Shown piece by piece: positions 1-11,200 of a stretch of 64,000 nucleotides of DNA. This DNA is from Eutreptiella sp. 'Long Island Sound 2002'. Lineage: Eukaryota; Euglenozoa; Euglenophyceae; Eutreptiales; Eutreptiaceae. Where the stretch lies: assembly GCA_964036045.1 (NCBI GenBank), contig OZ038381.1:114597790-114661789 (forward strand), read 5' to 3'. The notes beneath the pieces are model-generated. The model saw only the letters and a program-made list of their open reading frames with translations, was not told where the DNA came from and made no database searches. Each line of letters opens with the position of its first letter. The first letter of the stretch is position 1. Made by a program: the position numbers and the translations under genes.

Positions 1-448
1 CAGAGCTCGCTCATCCCTCGAAGGCTGGTGCCACTGTAGTGGGTGTAGGTTCTGTAGTGTGTGTGTCACTGTCCCGCCTGTTTCCTGAAATTTTATCAGG
101 GTTTTGGTGGGCAGTGGCAGTGGTAGTCTAGGTTTTGGCCGTGTAGCAAACAGGCGTTTTCATGCCTCATAGCCTTTGGCCACCCCTCCCCTTTAGTGGG
201 CATGTAGGTAGGAAAACCAATGCCTTGGTGTTAGCGCTGGGTATTCCCCCAGGAAAGTCTGGTGCCAGCACAGACATTGGGCACCTAGGGGCAGAGAGAC
301 CCAGGGCGCACCCCGTGGCACCGTGTAAAGACGTCCGCCGGGTTCAGCAAGGGTGCAGACTTGGGTATAATGAGGACACCATTTCTGCAGCTTGCTCATA
401 GGTCCTCAGGATCCGCACACTAAGAACATAGGCAGATATAGGAAGGGT
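1..448. other. Non-coding stretch at the window edge
   Basis: This lies downstream (minus orientation) of the pol stop of element A. I see no convincing coding sequence and no match to the LTRs at 5,398 or 15,107. By position it should be the 3' untranslated part of element A; its own 3' LTR would lie outside the window. Confidence 0.4.
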
Positions 449-1200
449 TCAGTCCCTAGGCTTCTTCTGAGAGGCAAGCGTTTCAGCGAGCCTCAGCAAC
501 TCTCCTAGGTTGTTCGGGGACAAGTAGTCTACCAGAACAGATTTCAGGCTTCCCTCAGGAAGCAAAAACTCAGAAAAGGGTTCCCAAGTAGCTTCCCCAA
601 CTCCAAACCCTTCTCAGAGGGTGAAGAAACGCCACCTTTGGCGATAGCGTCGTCAGATAACCGACTTCACCAGGTAGAAGCCCTCCTTAGCCGTCACCTG
701 GGCATTCATGTCGGGGACTTCTCCTTCATCCTTCATTGGGCTGGCAGCACCCTGTAGGTCCAGAGCGGCGATATCCTCGTTGTTTAGTTCCTATTCTTCC
801 CCACAGAGGTCCTCTGGGTCGTAGTAGCGCTTGAGCTGTTGAGCAGCGCACACCAGGGTCCCCCCTAGTCGGGGAGAACACCGCACGGTGATGCGGTGAC
901 CATCCACAGACAGGATCTTGTAGGGCCCAAAGTAGGACTCATTGCTGGCCGAGCGTGGCCAGGCGGGTAGCCCATTGTGGTGCACCAGCACCCAGTCTTC
1001 CTCTTGGTAGGAGGGTGGCACCCGGTGCTTGTTCTTCTTGTTCCACTGGGGCTCCCTCACTCTCTGGAGCATAGCCTTGGCCTTGTCCACCTTGTCTTGT
1101 TGCCTGTTCACCCACTTACCCACAGTGGAGTAGGAATCTTGAGGATAGGGAGCGTGTAGGAACCACACCGGGCGTCCCATGAACAGCTCAATGGGGCGAA
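449..1200 (-). pseudogene. Element A pol: integrase C-terminus with chromodomain-like tail
   Basis: This is the C-terminal end of a Ty3/gypsy polyprotein, read on the minus strand. The open part (791-1,180) shows the integrase C-terminal region, with a coiled charged stretch (KWVNRQQDKVDKAKAML) and a GPY-type motif (YFGPYKIL) followed by a beta-rich segment. Below a stop near 791 the same product continues in another frame. There the tail reads like a chromodomain, with an EGFGVGEATWEPF motif, before a stop at 449-451. Chromodomain tails of this family are thought to direct integration to marked chromatin. One aromatic codon of the chromodomain is a TGA stop, and there are frame changes, so the copy is dead. 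The domain order and the neighbouring integrase core make the call firm; the chromodomain assignment rests on a short motif. Confidence 0.75.
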
Positions 1201-2112
1201 TAGCCAGTTGCCGAACTGTCTTGGGAGTTCATCATCAAGGATATGACGGGGAGTAGTCTCACCCAGTCTTTGTTGCATTCAGTCTTGCACCATGTCCTCA
1301 CGTTCTCTTTGAGAACTGGAGTCTGTCACTCACATAGGGGGTTACTCGTATGAGTATAGGGAATCCCCGTTGACACCTGGACATTGAGGGACCTCAGGAC
1401 TCTCTTGTAGGAGCCAGTGTCGGAGCGTACTCGGACGTCCTCATCTGAGTTAATCTCTTTGGGTACCCCATACACAAAGAACCCCGCCTCCAAGAGTATC
1501 TTGATGGTCTCCTCGCCGGTAATGTGTTTAGTGCATGGGAACACCCTGGTAAACCTGGTCAGCCCACAGGACACCACTAGGGCAAGGTCATGGCCCTCAA
1601 ACTTAGGCATCTCCGTGTAGTCCACGTAGAGAACACTGTTGGCACAGTGGGGGAGAGGGAGCGTCGAATGGAGACCTCTGTCCCTGATATCCCCAGGTTT
1701 ACAGGACCGCCACGGGCACTTGTCCAAGATGGGCTGGAGGGCTTTCCGCAGCTGATCGCCCGTCCATGTAGAGTGGAACCACTGCTTGAAAAGCTTCAAG
1801 GTACGGTTCGCCTCCACATGACCAGTGGACTCATGGGTCCACTTGAGGGGTGCCGGGATACGGTTGCTAGGCACAACTATCCGGTCCTCATGCCAGAGGT
1901 AGGTCTTGTCCCGCTTCCACTACTCCTGGTTGACCAGGGCGGGTTCCAGACGCTTCTTCAAGCGTTTGTAGATGTCCCCAGACTTTTTCACGTACTCCAC
2001 TTGTTGGAGTCCATCTAGAGGTCTGATCATGGTCATATTGAGGTCCAGGTGTACATCCATTTGGCTGAACGCCTCCTTGGCTAGCTCCTCAGATCTGGCA
2101 CCAATCATTTTG
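1201..2112 (-). pseudogene. Element A pol: integrase zinc-binding and catalytic region
   Basis: This is the retrotransposon integrase, which joins cDNA into host DNA. The longest frame (1,326-1,874) carries an HHCC-type zinc-binding region (THESTGH, then CPWRSC). The catalytic core follows, with a first acidic residue in VLYVDYTEMPKF and a second in VRVRSDTGSYKRV. The frame stops at CE, about where the third acidic residue is expected. An upstream frame (1,920-2,108) holds the linker between RNase H and integrase, rich in charged residues. The segment 1,201-1,325 continues the product in broken frame. Stops and frame changes separate these pieces, so no functional enzyme could be made. It belongs to the same polyprotein as the RT at 2,488-4,287. 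Confidence 0.85.
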
Positions 2113-2487
2113 TCAAAGTTGTTGCGGCTGATGTAGTCCGCACACTCTTTCTTGACGCCCTAGATATGATGTACTGAGAGCCGTAGCCGGCTCAGGTAGG
2201 TCCACCAGCGTCTGAGCTTCGGTGCGGACCAGTTCTTGGTCACACAGCCAAACCACTGGGTTACTCCCGAACAATCGGGACTGAGAGGATAGCACTAAGA
2301 TACCCGCGAGCAGCTCCTGCTCATAGGTAGAGTAGTTACCCCGGGGCTGGTTTCATTTCTAGTTCCAATGACCCAGGGGAACCATGAGCCATTTGTCGTC
2401 AGGGTAGCTGTGCTTGACGGTACCGTCTCGGTTCAGTCCATCAGTACCCCATTGGGACCTGGCCGAGTCGAACTCCTCCTTCTCTAG
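2113..2487 (-). pseudogene. Element A pol: RNase H remainder
   Basis: This is the middle and end of the RNase H domain that begins at the end of the RT frame (VTDAS motif near 2,520-2,535). The RT frame ends at an in-frame TGA at about 2,486-2,488, and recognisable sequence continues straight past it, including a YEQELLAG motif typical of the Ty3 RNase H glutamate region. The piece at 2,113-2,295 reads SRLFGSNPVVWLCDQE before it runs into another frame. The domain would degrade the RNA strand of the cDNA hybrid. Multiple stops show that it is decayed. Confidence 0.7.
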
Positions 2488-4287
2488 TCATTGCCACTCG
2501 AACAGCGTTCCACCTCCGCGCACATTGCTGGCGTCAGTCACCAGGATAATTTCCCCCTGTGCTCTAGGCACGCCGAAGCACTTAGCATTGGCGACTTTGT
2601 CCTTGAGCTCGTCGAACACTTGTTGTTCTTGAGGGCCCCAGCGCCAGGTAGTACTCTTCCTAATGAGGTCCGTCAGGATGGCGCTGGTGTAGGTGAATTT
2701 CTTGATGTGGCAGCAGTAGAAGTTGCAAGCCCCAATGAAACTGCATACATCATGGAGTTTCTTCTTGGGGTGTTCATGTGGTACCTTAGCGTCCATCAGG
2801 GGTTTGGCCTTAGAGGCCGCTGGGGTCCACCACCCATAGCCAATGTCGAAACCTAAGTACTGCATAGTCTCCTGCATGAACCCACACTTCTCCAGCTTGA
2901 GTCTCGTGTGGTTCTCCTGGCAGACTGCAAAGAACTCGGCCTCGAGGATTAGGTGGTCCTCTTGGGTATTCGTTCCCAGGCATACGTCGTCGATGTGTGC
3001 TTCCATCTGGGCGCCCCGGGATATGAGTTCTTGCACCACAGGTCTCCGACGTAGGAAGGATAGGATCTTGTTCATCAGCTCTTGAAAAAGAGCGGGTGCG
3101 TTAGCCACGCCCAAGGGCATGACCTTCCACTTGAACACCCTTCCCTGAGAGGTGATGAAGGCTAGGAGTTCCTGGGCATTGGGCGTCAGGTCCACTTGCC
3201 AGGATCCACTCCGCTTGTCCATCCTCGTCTTCTCGAGGGTGAACTCCATGTTAGGAATGAACCCTGAGTGGTTCAGCCTCTTCTTGCTCAGCTCTTCATA
3301 GTCCACTACCAGCTCCTTGGCTGTAGACCCAGGCTTGGCCACCAGAAAACAGGGACTGCAATGTTGGGGGTAGTCCCCATCCTTGTACTCCAGGACCAGG
3401 CCAGCGTGCATACATTCTTGTATCTGTCGCTCTATCTCATCTGCCTGCTCTTTAGGAGCCAGGCAGGGTCTCCCCCATATCTTGTGACCCAGGAACTCGG
3501 GCTTCAGGTTGAGGTCCATCTGTACCAGCTTGTCACAGGAGGCTGGTGGGGGTAGTTCTCCGAATACCTCCAGGTAGGTCCTGATCAGCTTCTGTACTCT
3601 AGGGTCCAGTAGTTTGATCTTGTCCTCCATGTCCTCGTGAGAGTGTAGATTGCTTGCCCATTGGTGTATAGACGCGGGAAGGTGGTCCTCAGCTGGCTCA
3701 GCGTCCTTGGTCGTATCCTTCAGCCCTTGGTAGGCGTAGAGAAGGTCCCGTTCAACAGTCTCAGGTGGACGGTGACAACATAGGCACACTTGAGGGGGTT
3801 CGCATACACATTCCTCTGAGAGTTCATCGTCTTCTGGGATCCTCACATGGGCACCCCACACGCTCTTCATGAGCTTCAGATCCACCTCTCGGTGCCAGAT
3901 GGAAGTTTTCTGTTCAAGGTCCTCCTTCAATTGGGAGATATCTCCCACAGACCCTTGCTTCAACGGCCAGGAGCGCCGGGTAGGCCTGGCGTAGCATAGT
4001 TCTGTTGCCACCAATCTCCTCTTGGAGTCCACGTACTCCCTCAGCCTGGATTGGGGGTCCAGCTCCGCGTCCGAGGGCTCCCCCCCCCTCATGGAGGGTA
4101 GGGGTTTCTGTGGGGCAGCGTACTCGGCAGTCTCCACTTCCTCCATGCACGTCTGCACAAAGAAGGCGTCATGCTCAGTGTCGTCATCAGAGTGTATAGA
4201 GCTGGGTAGCTCGGATAGCCCACAGTCTGAGACTACATCAGAATTAGATACACGGCAGGGGGAGTTGGGGGCAACAGTGTCAGACAC
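2488..4287 (-). pseudogene. Element A pol: reverse transcriptase (Ty3/gypsy type), 599-codon open frame
   Basis: This is the longest surviving part of element A pol. The first 230 or so residues are acidic and unrecognised, with a Cys/His-rich patch (CVCEPPQVCLCCH). The RT follows, with the finger motif LVVDYEELSKKRLN, the palm motif WQVDLTPNAQELLAF, MPLGVANAPALFQELMNKIL, and the catalytic box as HIDDV, where Y-x-D-D is usual. The thumb and connection follow (LKLEKCGFM, YLGFDIGYGWWTP). The frame ends inside RNase H, just after VTDASNVRGGG. The annotated first codon is GTG and the frame is open upstream to a TGA near 4,333, so this is not a true start. No aspartic protease is visible. The first position of the catalytic box is unusual. 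The frame is long but the flanking stops make the copy defective. Confidence 0.9.
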
Positions 4288-4600
4288 AATGTACCCGTCC
4301 CCCCCAGGAGTAGTCTCTACGACGTCTGGAGGTCATAGTTGATTTTTCAGGACATCCAGGGTGTAGCCGCTGCTCTCACGTTGAATTTTTTGGATCATAG
4401 CAGGGTCCAGATCTTCGCAGGGCACTGGGGCTAGGCTCTCGTCCACCACGATTAGCGTGCTCCCCCATCTGGTTTCCCGATGGGCGTCTTGCGAGCCAGA
4501 GGCGGGTAGATGGCGTTATCCGGCAGCTGGATGGAGGTGAGCGTCAGCTTGTCCACTAGAGTACGCCAGTACTCAATTCCCCCATGGGTGTAAAACTTCA
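4288..4600 (-). pseudogene. Element A pol: N-terminal extension, broken
   Basis: Coding sequence of the same polyprotein continues upstream of the RT frame. Reading leftward on the minus strand it shows a segment beginning HGGIEYWRTLVDKL, then IYPPLARKTPIGKP, then after a frame change a stretch ending in SGYTLDVLKNQL and a TGA. I do not know a function for this part. It begins abruptly beside a short gag-like remnant at about 4,600-4,660. Most of gag seems to have been deleted at this junction. Confidence 0.6.
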
Positions 4601-5383
4601 CCTACGCGGCGCTAGCTGTTCCGGGGCTACCGTCCCCAGGTCAACCCGCTCTAAGCCCTTCCGGCCTCCCCCCTTGCACGTAGCACAATGAAAAGACCAC
4701 TCACATCCACATTGAGTCCCTCAACTCAGTGAGCATCCATGGAGATTGCAAAATCGAAGCAATCCCTTTGAGGTCTCAACAACAAAGGAAAGAAAGCATG
4801 TACAGGATCCCCAGGGAGGAAGAACAAGACATGCAAAAACAACAAGACATGGATAAGGCCCATTGGCTGTCAAAGCCTACCCTGATGGGGGGGTTGTGAC
4901 TCTCCACTCCCGGCACTACAGGACCCCAGAAGCAGGGCTCTAGTGCACAAACACTCATCCCCCATTCTCCTCAATTATCTCAACTCAAGTCCCCTTGGGG
5001 CAGGAGATAGCCCCACCACACCACCGTAGGGGGGGTGGTGGTCCCGGGTGCCTATGAGACTTAGGCACCAGAAATTCTGTGGAAAACGGGGTAAAGTGGT
5101 ACATCATCCACACCACCTCAGGGTCCCACATCCAAAAAGGATACAAGGGAAGTTGGGGGTAGCCAAGACCTTCACCCTGACACACGTAGAGGGGCAGGAC
5201 CCAACCCACACGGGCTCTGAGACCTAGCATGGGAAGCAGGGCACAAAAACAGGCAAAACCAAAAGACCAGAGCTAATCCACTTCGACACTCTCCCGCCAA
5301 GGCAAAGGGGATTCGAAGGACCCCATGTGGGCACATTCAAAGAGCATCACTCAAACATTATGCCCAACGGATATCCGAGTCTG
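4601..5383 (-). other. Element A 5' leader with remnant of the gag start
   Basis: This is homologous to the leader of element B at 14,165-15,092. At 4,612-4,660 the minus strand encodes LERVDLGTVAPEQ, matching MNLERVDPGTVALEK at the gag start of element B (14,208), but here the ATG is changed. The rest is non-coding leader between primer-binding site and gag. The leader is about 160 bp shorter than that of element B, which has extra sequence at 14,350-14,509. Confidence 0.65.
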
Positions 5384-5397
5384 TCTCCCTGATACCG
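5384..5397 (-). promoter_or_regulatory. Primer-binding-like site of element A
   Basis: Directly next to the LTR end, the minus strand reads CGGTATCAGGGAGAC. This resembles the initiator-methionine tRNA primer site TGGTATCAGAGC used by many plant-type Ty3 elements, with a C in place of the first T. Its position immediately after a ...GACA LTR end supports the call. Confidence 0.55.
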
Positions 5398-8229
5398 TGT
5401 CACTGTCACAAGTCTGGTAAACTGCGCACTTTGGTGAAATTCCCCTAAGTGAAAAACAAGGGACAAGAGAGGGCGAATAACTCCCACATAGGGTCAGCCT
5501 AAGGTCCAGTGAAGTGCATGCACAAAGGATCTCGGAAGGAGCTGATTGTTCTAAAAGGGTTGGCCCTCCCTCCGCCTCAGATTGGAGCAAGGCAACAAAC
5601 TCCAATACCCACTTTTGGAGGTCATTTTTGGAGACCTCAAAAAGGGCTTATGCATACATTCCTGAGTCAGATTGGAGGTCAAAATTGAGGCGACATATGG
5701 GTTTGGTCTGATCCCATAAGGGTAGGTCATAACCCAAACCCCTCTAATAGGGGGAATAGACACTGATGGGAGGCCATGGGTGAAGTAGTGGCGCGATTCC
5801 AGAAGATGGCCCAACTTTCCCATGGCCCAGAAGTGACCTCATGAAATTTGAAATTTTGAACACAATTCCAGAGGAAATTGGAAACAGTGAACCTATGTAC
5901 CAGTAACCTTCCAACAAATGCCCAAATAATGTAGAGAGCACTATTGAAGCATAGAGAAAGACCCCAAGGTCCAACTCCTCATGGGTTCTTTAATGTTTAC
6001 CCGCCAAGTGACTACATGTCAGGGTAGTTTTCAGGGTCCACAATGTACATCTCTGGGACCATGTAAAACCACTATCCTATACACTTCACAGACTTGGTTC
6101 CAATGGATTTGGTAAGTAATAGCACATACCAAAACAAGTTCAAATACAGAAGGTAGAAACACCGGGGACGTCTAGGGTCAAGGAACAAGGAGATTTGATT
6201 CAGAGATCCAAATGAACCAAGTGAATGAAGTGAACACACAAAATTTGAAATCTCCAAACCGTTTTAGCGATTGCAATGATGTGGTAAGCTCAAAGTGAGT
6301 TATAACCAAGTAAAAGCATGCACGTAGAGTGGAAGGCATGCCCTATTCATTGGGATCAATACTTAGGGTCGATTACAACATGTACCTGAAGATATTAGTT
6401 CGAAACGTCAACCCAGAACTGAGTAAATTTCGGCAATGTTCACATGACCAAATTTACTACAAGAAACAAATTCACCAAAATGGCACAGATAAAATAGGTC
6501 GTAGCATAAAGAGAAAAATGGACGTCGACCTGTTGCGACCATAAATTGATAGTAGGGACCATGGACACCACGAATGATCAATATTTCGACCATAAACTCA
6601 ATAGTAGTGGATCTCCATGGTCACCACAAGTGAACAGATGAAAAAAATAAAATTCGAGACACAATCACCAAAATTCATGTGTGGCCCCATGTACAATGAA
6701 TCACGGCCGAACAAATTGCATTAACAGAAATTAACACATGACACAACACTCACAAACAAAACTTAGACTCGAACGCGACGAGAGCTTGGAGATCCAAGCT
6801 CGAAAGGTAGGCCCATGACAGGCTGAAAATGAGTGATGTTTGGCATAAAAAGAGTATGCCAAAATGTGCTCAAAAAAGTTTAAAACTTCGAACTAAAAGA
6901 TGTCCAAAGCGTTGAAACGCAACCAAAACGTGAACATATATTGTTCGTACTCACCAAGTACCAACAAAATGAGCTCTTACTTATCTTCTGTCGCCACTAT
7001 ATCATGGAGATATAGTGGCGAAATTTGAGCACATGAAAACAAAGTGCCCGAAATCTCGAAAGTAAAATTGACACCAAAAATTGCCAATGGCTCAAATGAG
7101 CCTGAATCAAGGTGATGTTGATACTGGAGAGTCGTCGCTGCGATGCCAAAAAAAAAAAAAAGAGGAAACTTGACAATGAAGCGACACACTGTCTCGAAAA
7201 AGTGGCATCGTGAACGACACAAAAATGCACTATTCATGCATGAAAGTGGGTCCCACCATGGAGTGTGGTGACCGACCACGACCATATCTCGACATTGCAA
7301 AGGGAAGGGAAGGCAAACCAAAATGATTACAAATGTTGGGTGCACCCTGGAATCAATGAAATCAACTTGAGGTTGAGATTCACCATGGTCTCTTCACCAC
7401 AACCAAAACTTAGTTCAATCCCAATAACTTAGGAAAATCTCTAAACTGGCTGGCAACTCACACTAACAAATAACATACTATTGAAGAACAGAGTCATGCC
7501 ATTTCATTGCATCTCTTCTCAAGGGAAATGGATGGAAAATCTCAATATACGATTAGGCAGAAGTGAGCACATGAAATGCACAAGATGTGCATGCCATGCC
7601 TAATCTAACAATGGGGGGTAAAGGAACGATGCCTGAGCTATCCCTATACTTTAAATGGCTGGGCACCATGACTTTAAGGGGCTGCTGAAAATTGTGGCAC
7701 CGGAGCCTGAACTTTGAATTTCCTATTATAAACTAAGCATTGACTATTCAAACCATTCAGTCAGAAATAATTCGGGTCAACAGGATGAAGTTGTCGTAAA
7801 GGCCAGTTCATGGTCTCGCGAGTTGGGTCGCCAGATTCCAACTGGCAGTTCGCCCGCGAATTGGCGCGACGCCAATTCAACACCAGGCTGCCGCCAACAT
7901 CTAACTGCTGTACCTATGCGAATTTCAGGCACATTTGCATAGGTACTAACAGGGCAATGAATTCTCCAATGACCGGTACAAAAGCGGCGGAAAAACACGC
8001 CGAGTTCCATGATATCCCTGCAGGCTCAAGTTAAACGTACAATGAAAGGAAAGATTAAGGGGGGATGGAGGCTAATGATATCCTCTATCAAGTCCTATAG
8101 TGTGAGCCTATTATAGCCTACACAAAGGGATGACGGGGGTCAGCACAAGGAAGACTATGTGTCCCCATAGCCGGGGATCGGGCCCCACAGGGGGGACTGG
8201 GGGGCGCAGGGCATGACGGAAATCAAACA
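5398..8229 (-). mobile_element. LTR shared by elements A and B (2.83 kb)
   Basis: This is a long terminal repeat in minus orientation, starting TGTTTG at 8,229 and ending CAGTGACA at 5,398, so it has TG...CA ends. It is homologous along its length to 15,107-18,296. A primer-binding-like site lies at its downstream end and a polypurine tract at its upstream end. It therefore looks like the 5' LTR of element A and, at the same time, the 3' LTR of element B. It holds a conserved hairpin at 6,991-7,021 and no credible gene. Visible base differences and indels against the other LTR suggest that the insertions are not recent. Confidence 0.8.
6991..7021. promoter_or_regulatory. Perfect 13-bp hairpin inside the LTR
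   Basis: TCGCCACTATATC and its exact complement GATATAGTGGCGA flank a 5-base loop (ATGGA). The second LTR keeps it at 17,041-17,071 with a 12-bp stem. Conservation suggests a role in LTR transcription, termination or RNA structure, but this is inference. Confidence 0.6.
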
Positions 8230-8244
8230 CTCCCCTTCCTAGCT
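8230..8244 (-). promoter_or_regulatory. Polypurine tract of element B
   Basis: On the minus strand AGGAAGGGGAG directly precedes the LTR start TGTTTG. This is the expected place and composition of the plus-strand primer of an LTR retrotransposon. It marks the LTR at 5,398-8,229 as a 3' LTR for the sequence to its right. Confidence 0.65.
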
Positions 8245-11200
8245 CAACGACACCGTTGAAGCGGAAAAAAGAAAGGTGGTGACGTCGTGACCTAGAACCA
8301 GGACAAAAACAGGGATGGGACGGGTGGGTTTAAAACTTCACCTACGGCTCAAATCTTTTTACACTTCCCTCCCCAGCCCAGCAATGGTGCTGGCGAAAAC
8401 TGACACGGAAAGACGGGTATATACGTGTGGTCTCCCTCTGCCCATCAGTGCTTCTGTTGGGCTGAACTATCAGGTTACCACAACAACCTGATGCCGTTCT
8501 ACACATTCAAATGAAAAACAAACAACACAGAAAGTCAATCAGTTAAAACTCAAGGTATGCTGTGACAGGAGGAAATGGTTCAGGCATGCCATCATTATCC
8601 TCCGTCCAGCACCTATCCAGATTCCAGACTGAACATTCCATCAAGACAATGGCTGCCCACTTCCATGAAGGGAGGACCCACGTGCAAACAGTGGGTGGAA
8701 AAATAGAAACAGATGACAGTCCATTCAGTGGGCTGGTACCCATACCTTCAGTGGGCGTTACATCCCATCAACCCCAGCAATGCAGAGAAGAACAATGTAC
8801 AGATTGCTACTGATCATCCAGGATCAGTCAGGATTCAGGGTAGAGGTACTGCACGGGCTATGCCAGCGCCTGCAGTCCCTGGATTCAGTCAGACTACTTG
8901 CAGCATACATATATCAGTCAGAATACTCAGCATACCTTACTTCAGTTTCACTCAGGGACACCAAAAGGTCCTGTACTCATACCACAAGCAGTGCTGTTTA
9001 CAGCCACAGCCTCCACAAGAGCTTAGATTAGGGGGAAGCCTTGAGGTGCCCCCTTAGCCAGGGCGGCTCTGTGGACTATCTCAGGACATTGCTGCGCCTT
9101 CTTATGCACCTCAGACTGGTCCAGTGTCAACCCCCTGCAGCTGCCAGGTTTCTGGCCGATACCCGGGTTCACATAGCCATTTCCCCTCGTGACGCTATCC
9201 CTGGTTACCAAGCCATGAGATTGTACAAGAACTGACCAGACCTGGTCATCAGTGGATCTTCTGGACCCGTCTGACTCGAGAACACTACACTGCTGCAGTG
9301 CAGAACAGACTCTTCGGGGCCTCTGGGTGTTAGTGCTGCACCAGAAGGCCAGAAATCTCCTCTTAACAGCCCATGTGTTGGGGGTGTCCACAGCCCCAGT
9401 GGCTTCCACCTATGCACTGTACTGGGGTCTGGACTCCACTCTGACACTAAATGTGCTGCCTAAGTACACGTATATGGTGGGTGCTCCGCATATGGGGGCC
9501 TGCACCTGACTGCACTACCCAGCGGGTCCCGCTGTTTGCCGTCCAACAACCTGTTTCTTCTTTGATTGGCCCTTTTAGTTGTGTTTGGGTGTTGGCGACC
9601 GCGAACCAGGGAACTGCTGCAGTTTGGGAGCCAATTTCAGGCACACATAGGCTGGACACTACCCTGTGATGCTGCCAGTCTGGGGCCTATTCGCCCAACT
9701 CGGTGGCCTGGGCCTGTCAGCTCCATACGGACAGCAATTCTGACTATGTATGTATCAGTGGGATATGGGTTGAGTGCCCATCTCCTGTGGTAGAGGAAGA
9801 GAGATTAGTGTAGGCGGATGGACTCAGGATATGGAGGTCGTACCGCCTCAAGTCCAACCCTGATGGTCTGATGAACTACTTTGGCTTAACGGCTCCGCTT
9901 GGATCCTGAAATACATCCTGATGAATGTATTTACTATGGGTGTCCCAACCTCTGCCCGCAGGACAGGGGCGTACAGAGGATATGACATACATATGCACAT
10001 ATAAGGGAAAAGAGAAGACCTACACGTTCCGCAGAGCCCCAGAGACTTGCAACTGTGCGGTCTGGTTCTCGAAATCCCCAGAGACTTGCAACTGGGCGGT
10101 CTGGTTTGGTACTGTGGGTAGGCAGCGCCCACAGTGAGATGGCAGGACACTTCGGATCACAGTCAACACATCACTACTACACCCGAAAGCAGAACACACT
10201 TCGCTCAGGCAGGCACGTAGCCATCAGCCGTCCAAATGGGGCCTACACTTGGGGGCGCTGTAAGAAGACTACCCCAGACCGGGGACTCCCCTAAGGTTGA
10301 CTTGCGGTTCCCACTGAGTGCAGGTCCTCCAGATCCTCACAGGGTAACCACAAGGCTGTGGTGGCACTCTTTGACGATGTGTGAGTGCATCCATAAGGTA
10401 GATTGTCCGTCTACCCAGGAAGAATATATCTTGCTGGATCTGGTGGGCCCCCACTGGAGGACATTGTTCACCCCCTGCTGCCAAGCACATTCCTCACACG
10501 CACTCCGATCTCCAACTCACACATTCCGCGGTGTTCCAGCGGACTGATGGGGCGTTTTGCCATGGTCTCCTAAGAGGCCCTGTTTGGGGCTTAGCTGGAC
10601 GGCAGGACATCGTCCTGAGGGTCCCTAAGGTCGATGACACTGACGTTCATGGCACCATGCTCATGCCCTCATCACCCGAGCAAGACTCGAAATCCTGCTC
10701 AGGGTCAGCCAATCCTGGCACAGGCCGCGATCATCTGGGTCAAGTCCCCAGGTACTTGCAACTGGGCGGCAGGACCTTCATCGGACGGCTCTGGCTGGAT
10801 AGGAAGGAGGAAAGGAAAAAGGAAGGAGGGGATGTCGTCGACCATCACCTCCTTGGTCCGGTCACAGTCCGTTACAGCTGCCAGGACCCGTACGCTGCAG
10901 CTACAGGGCTCACTGGTCGTTGGCACTTCAGGCTTTTCTGGCTGTGCAGACTCGGGCGCCTTCACCTGACAGCACAATCCAGCCAAGAGGGACGTTATAA
11001 TGCATAGGGCGTCCACGAGCTGTGGGTCGCCCTTTGCTGGCATCGAAGCAGGGGGGGTATCTTATTCAATCCGCCCTATGGAACTCTGTCAAATCCCAGC
11101 CTGGGTGGCTATACTCCCGGACGGGGCGAGCAGGACTGATATGCTGTTAGCATAGCCCCATTCATCGCATGGGGACTCTGGGTTGGTGCTCTCAGGAATA

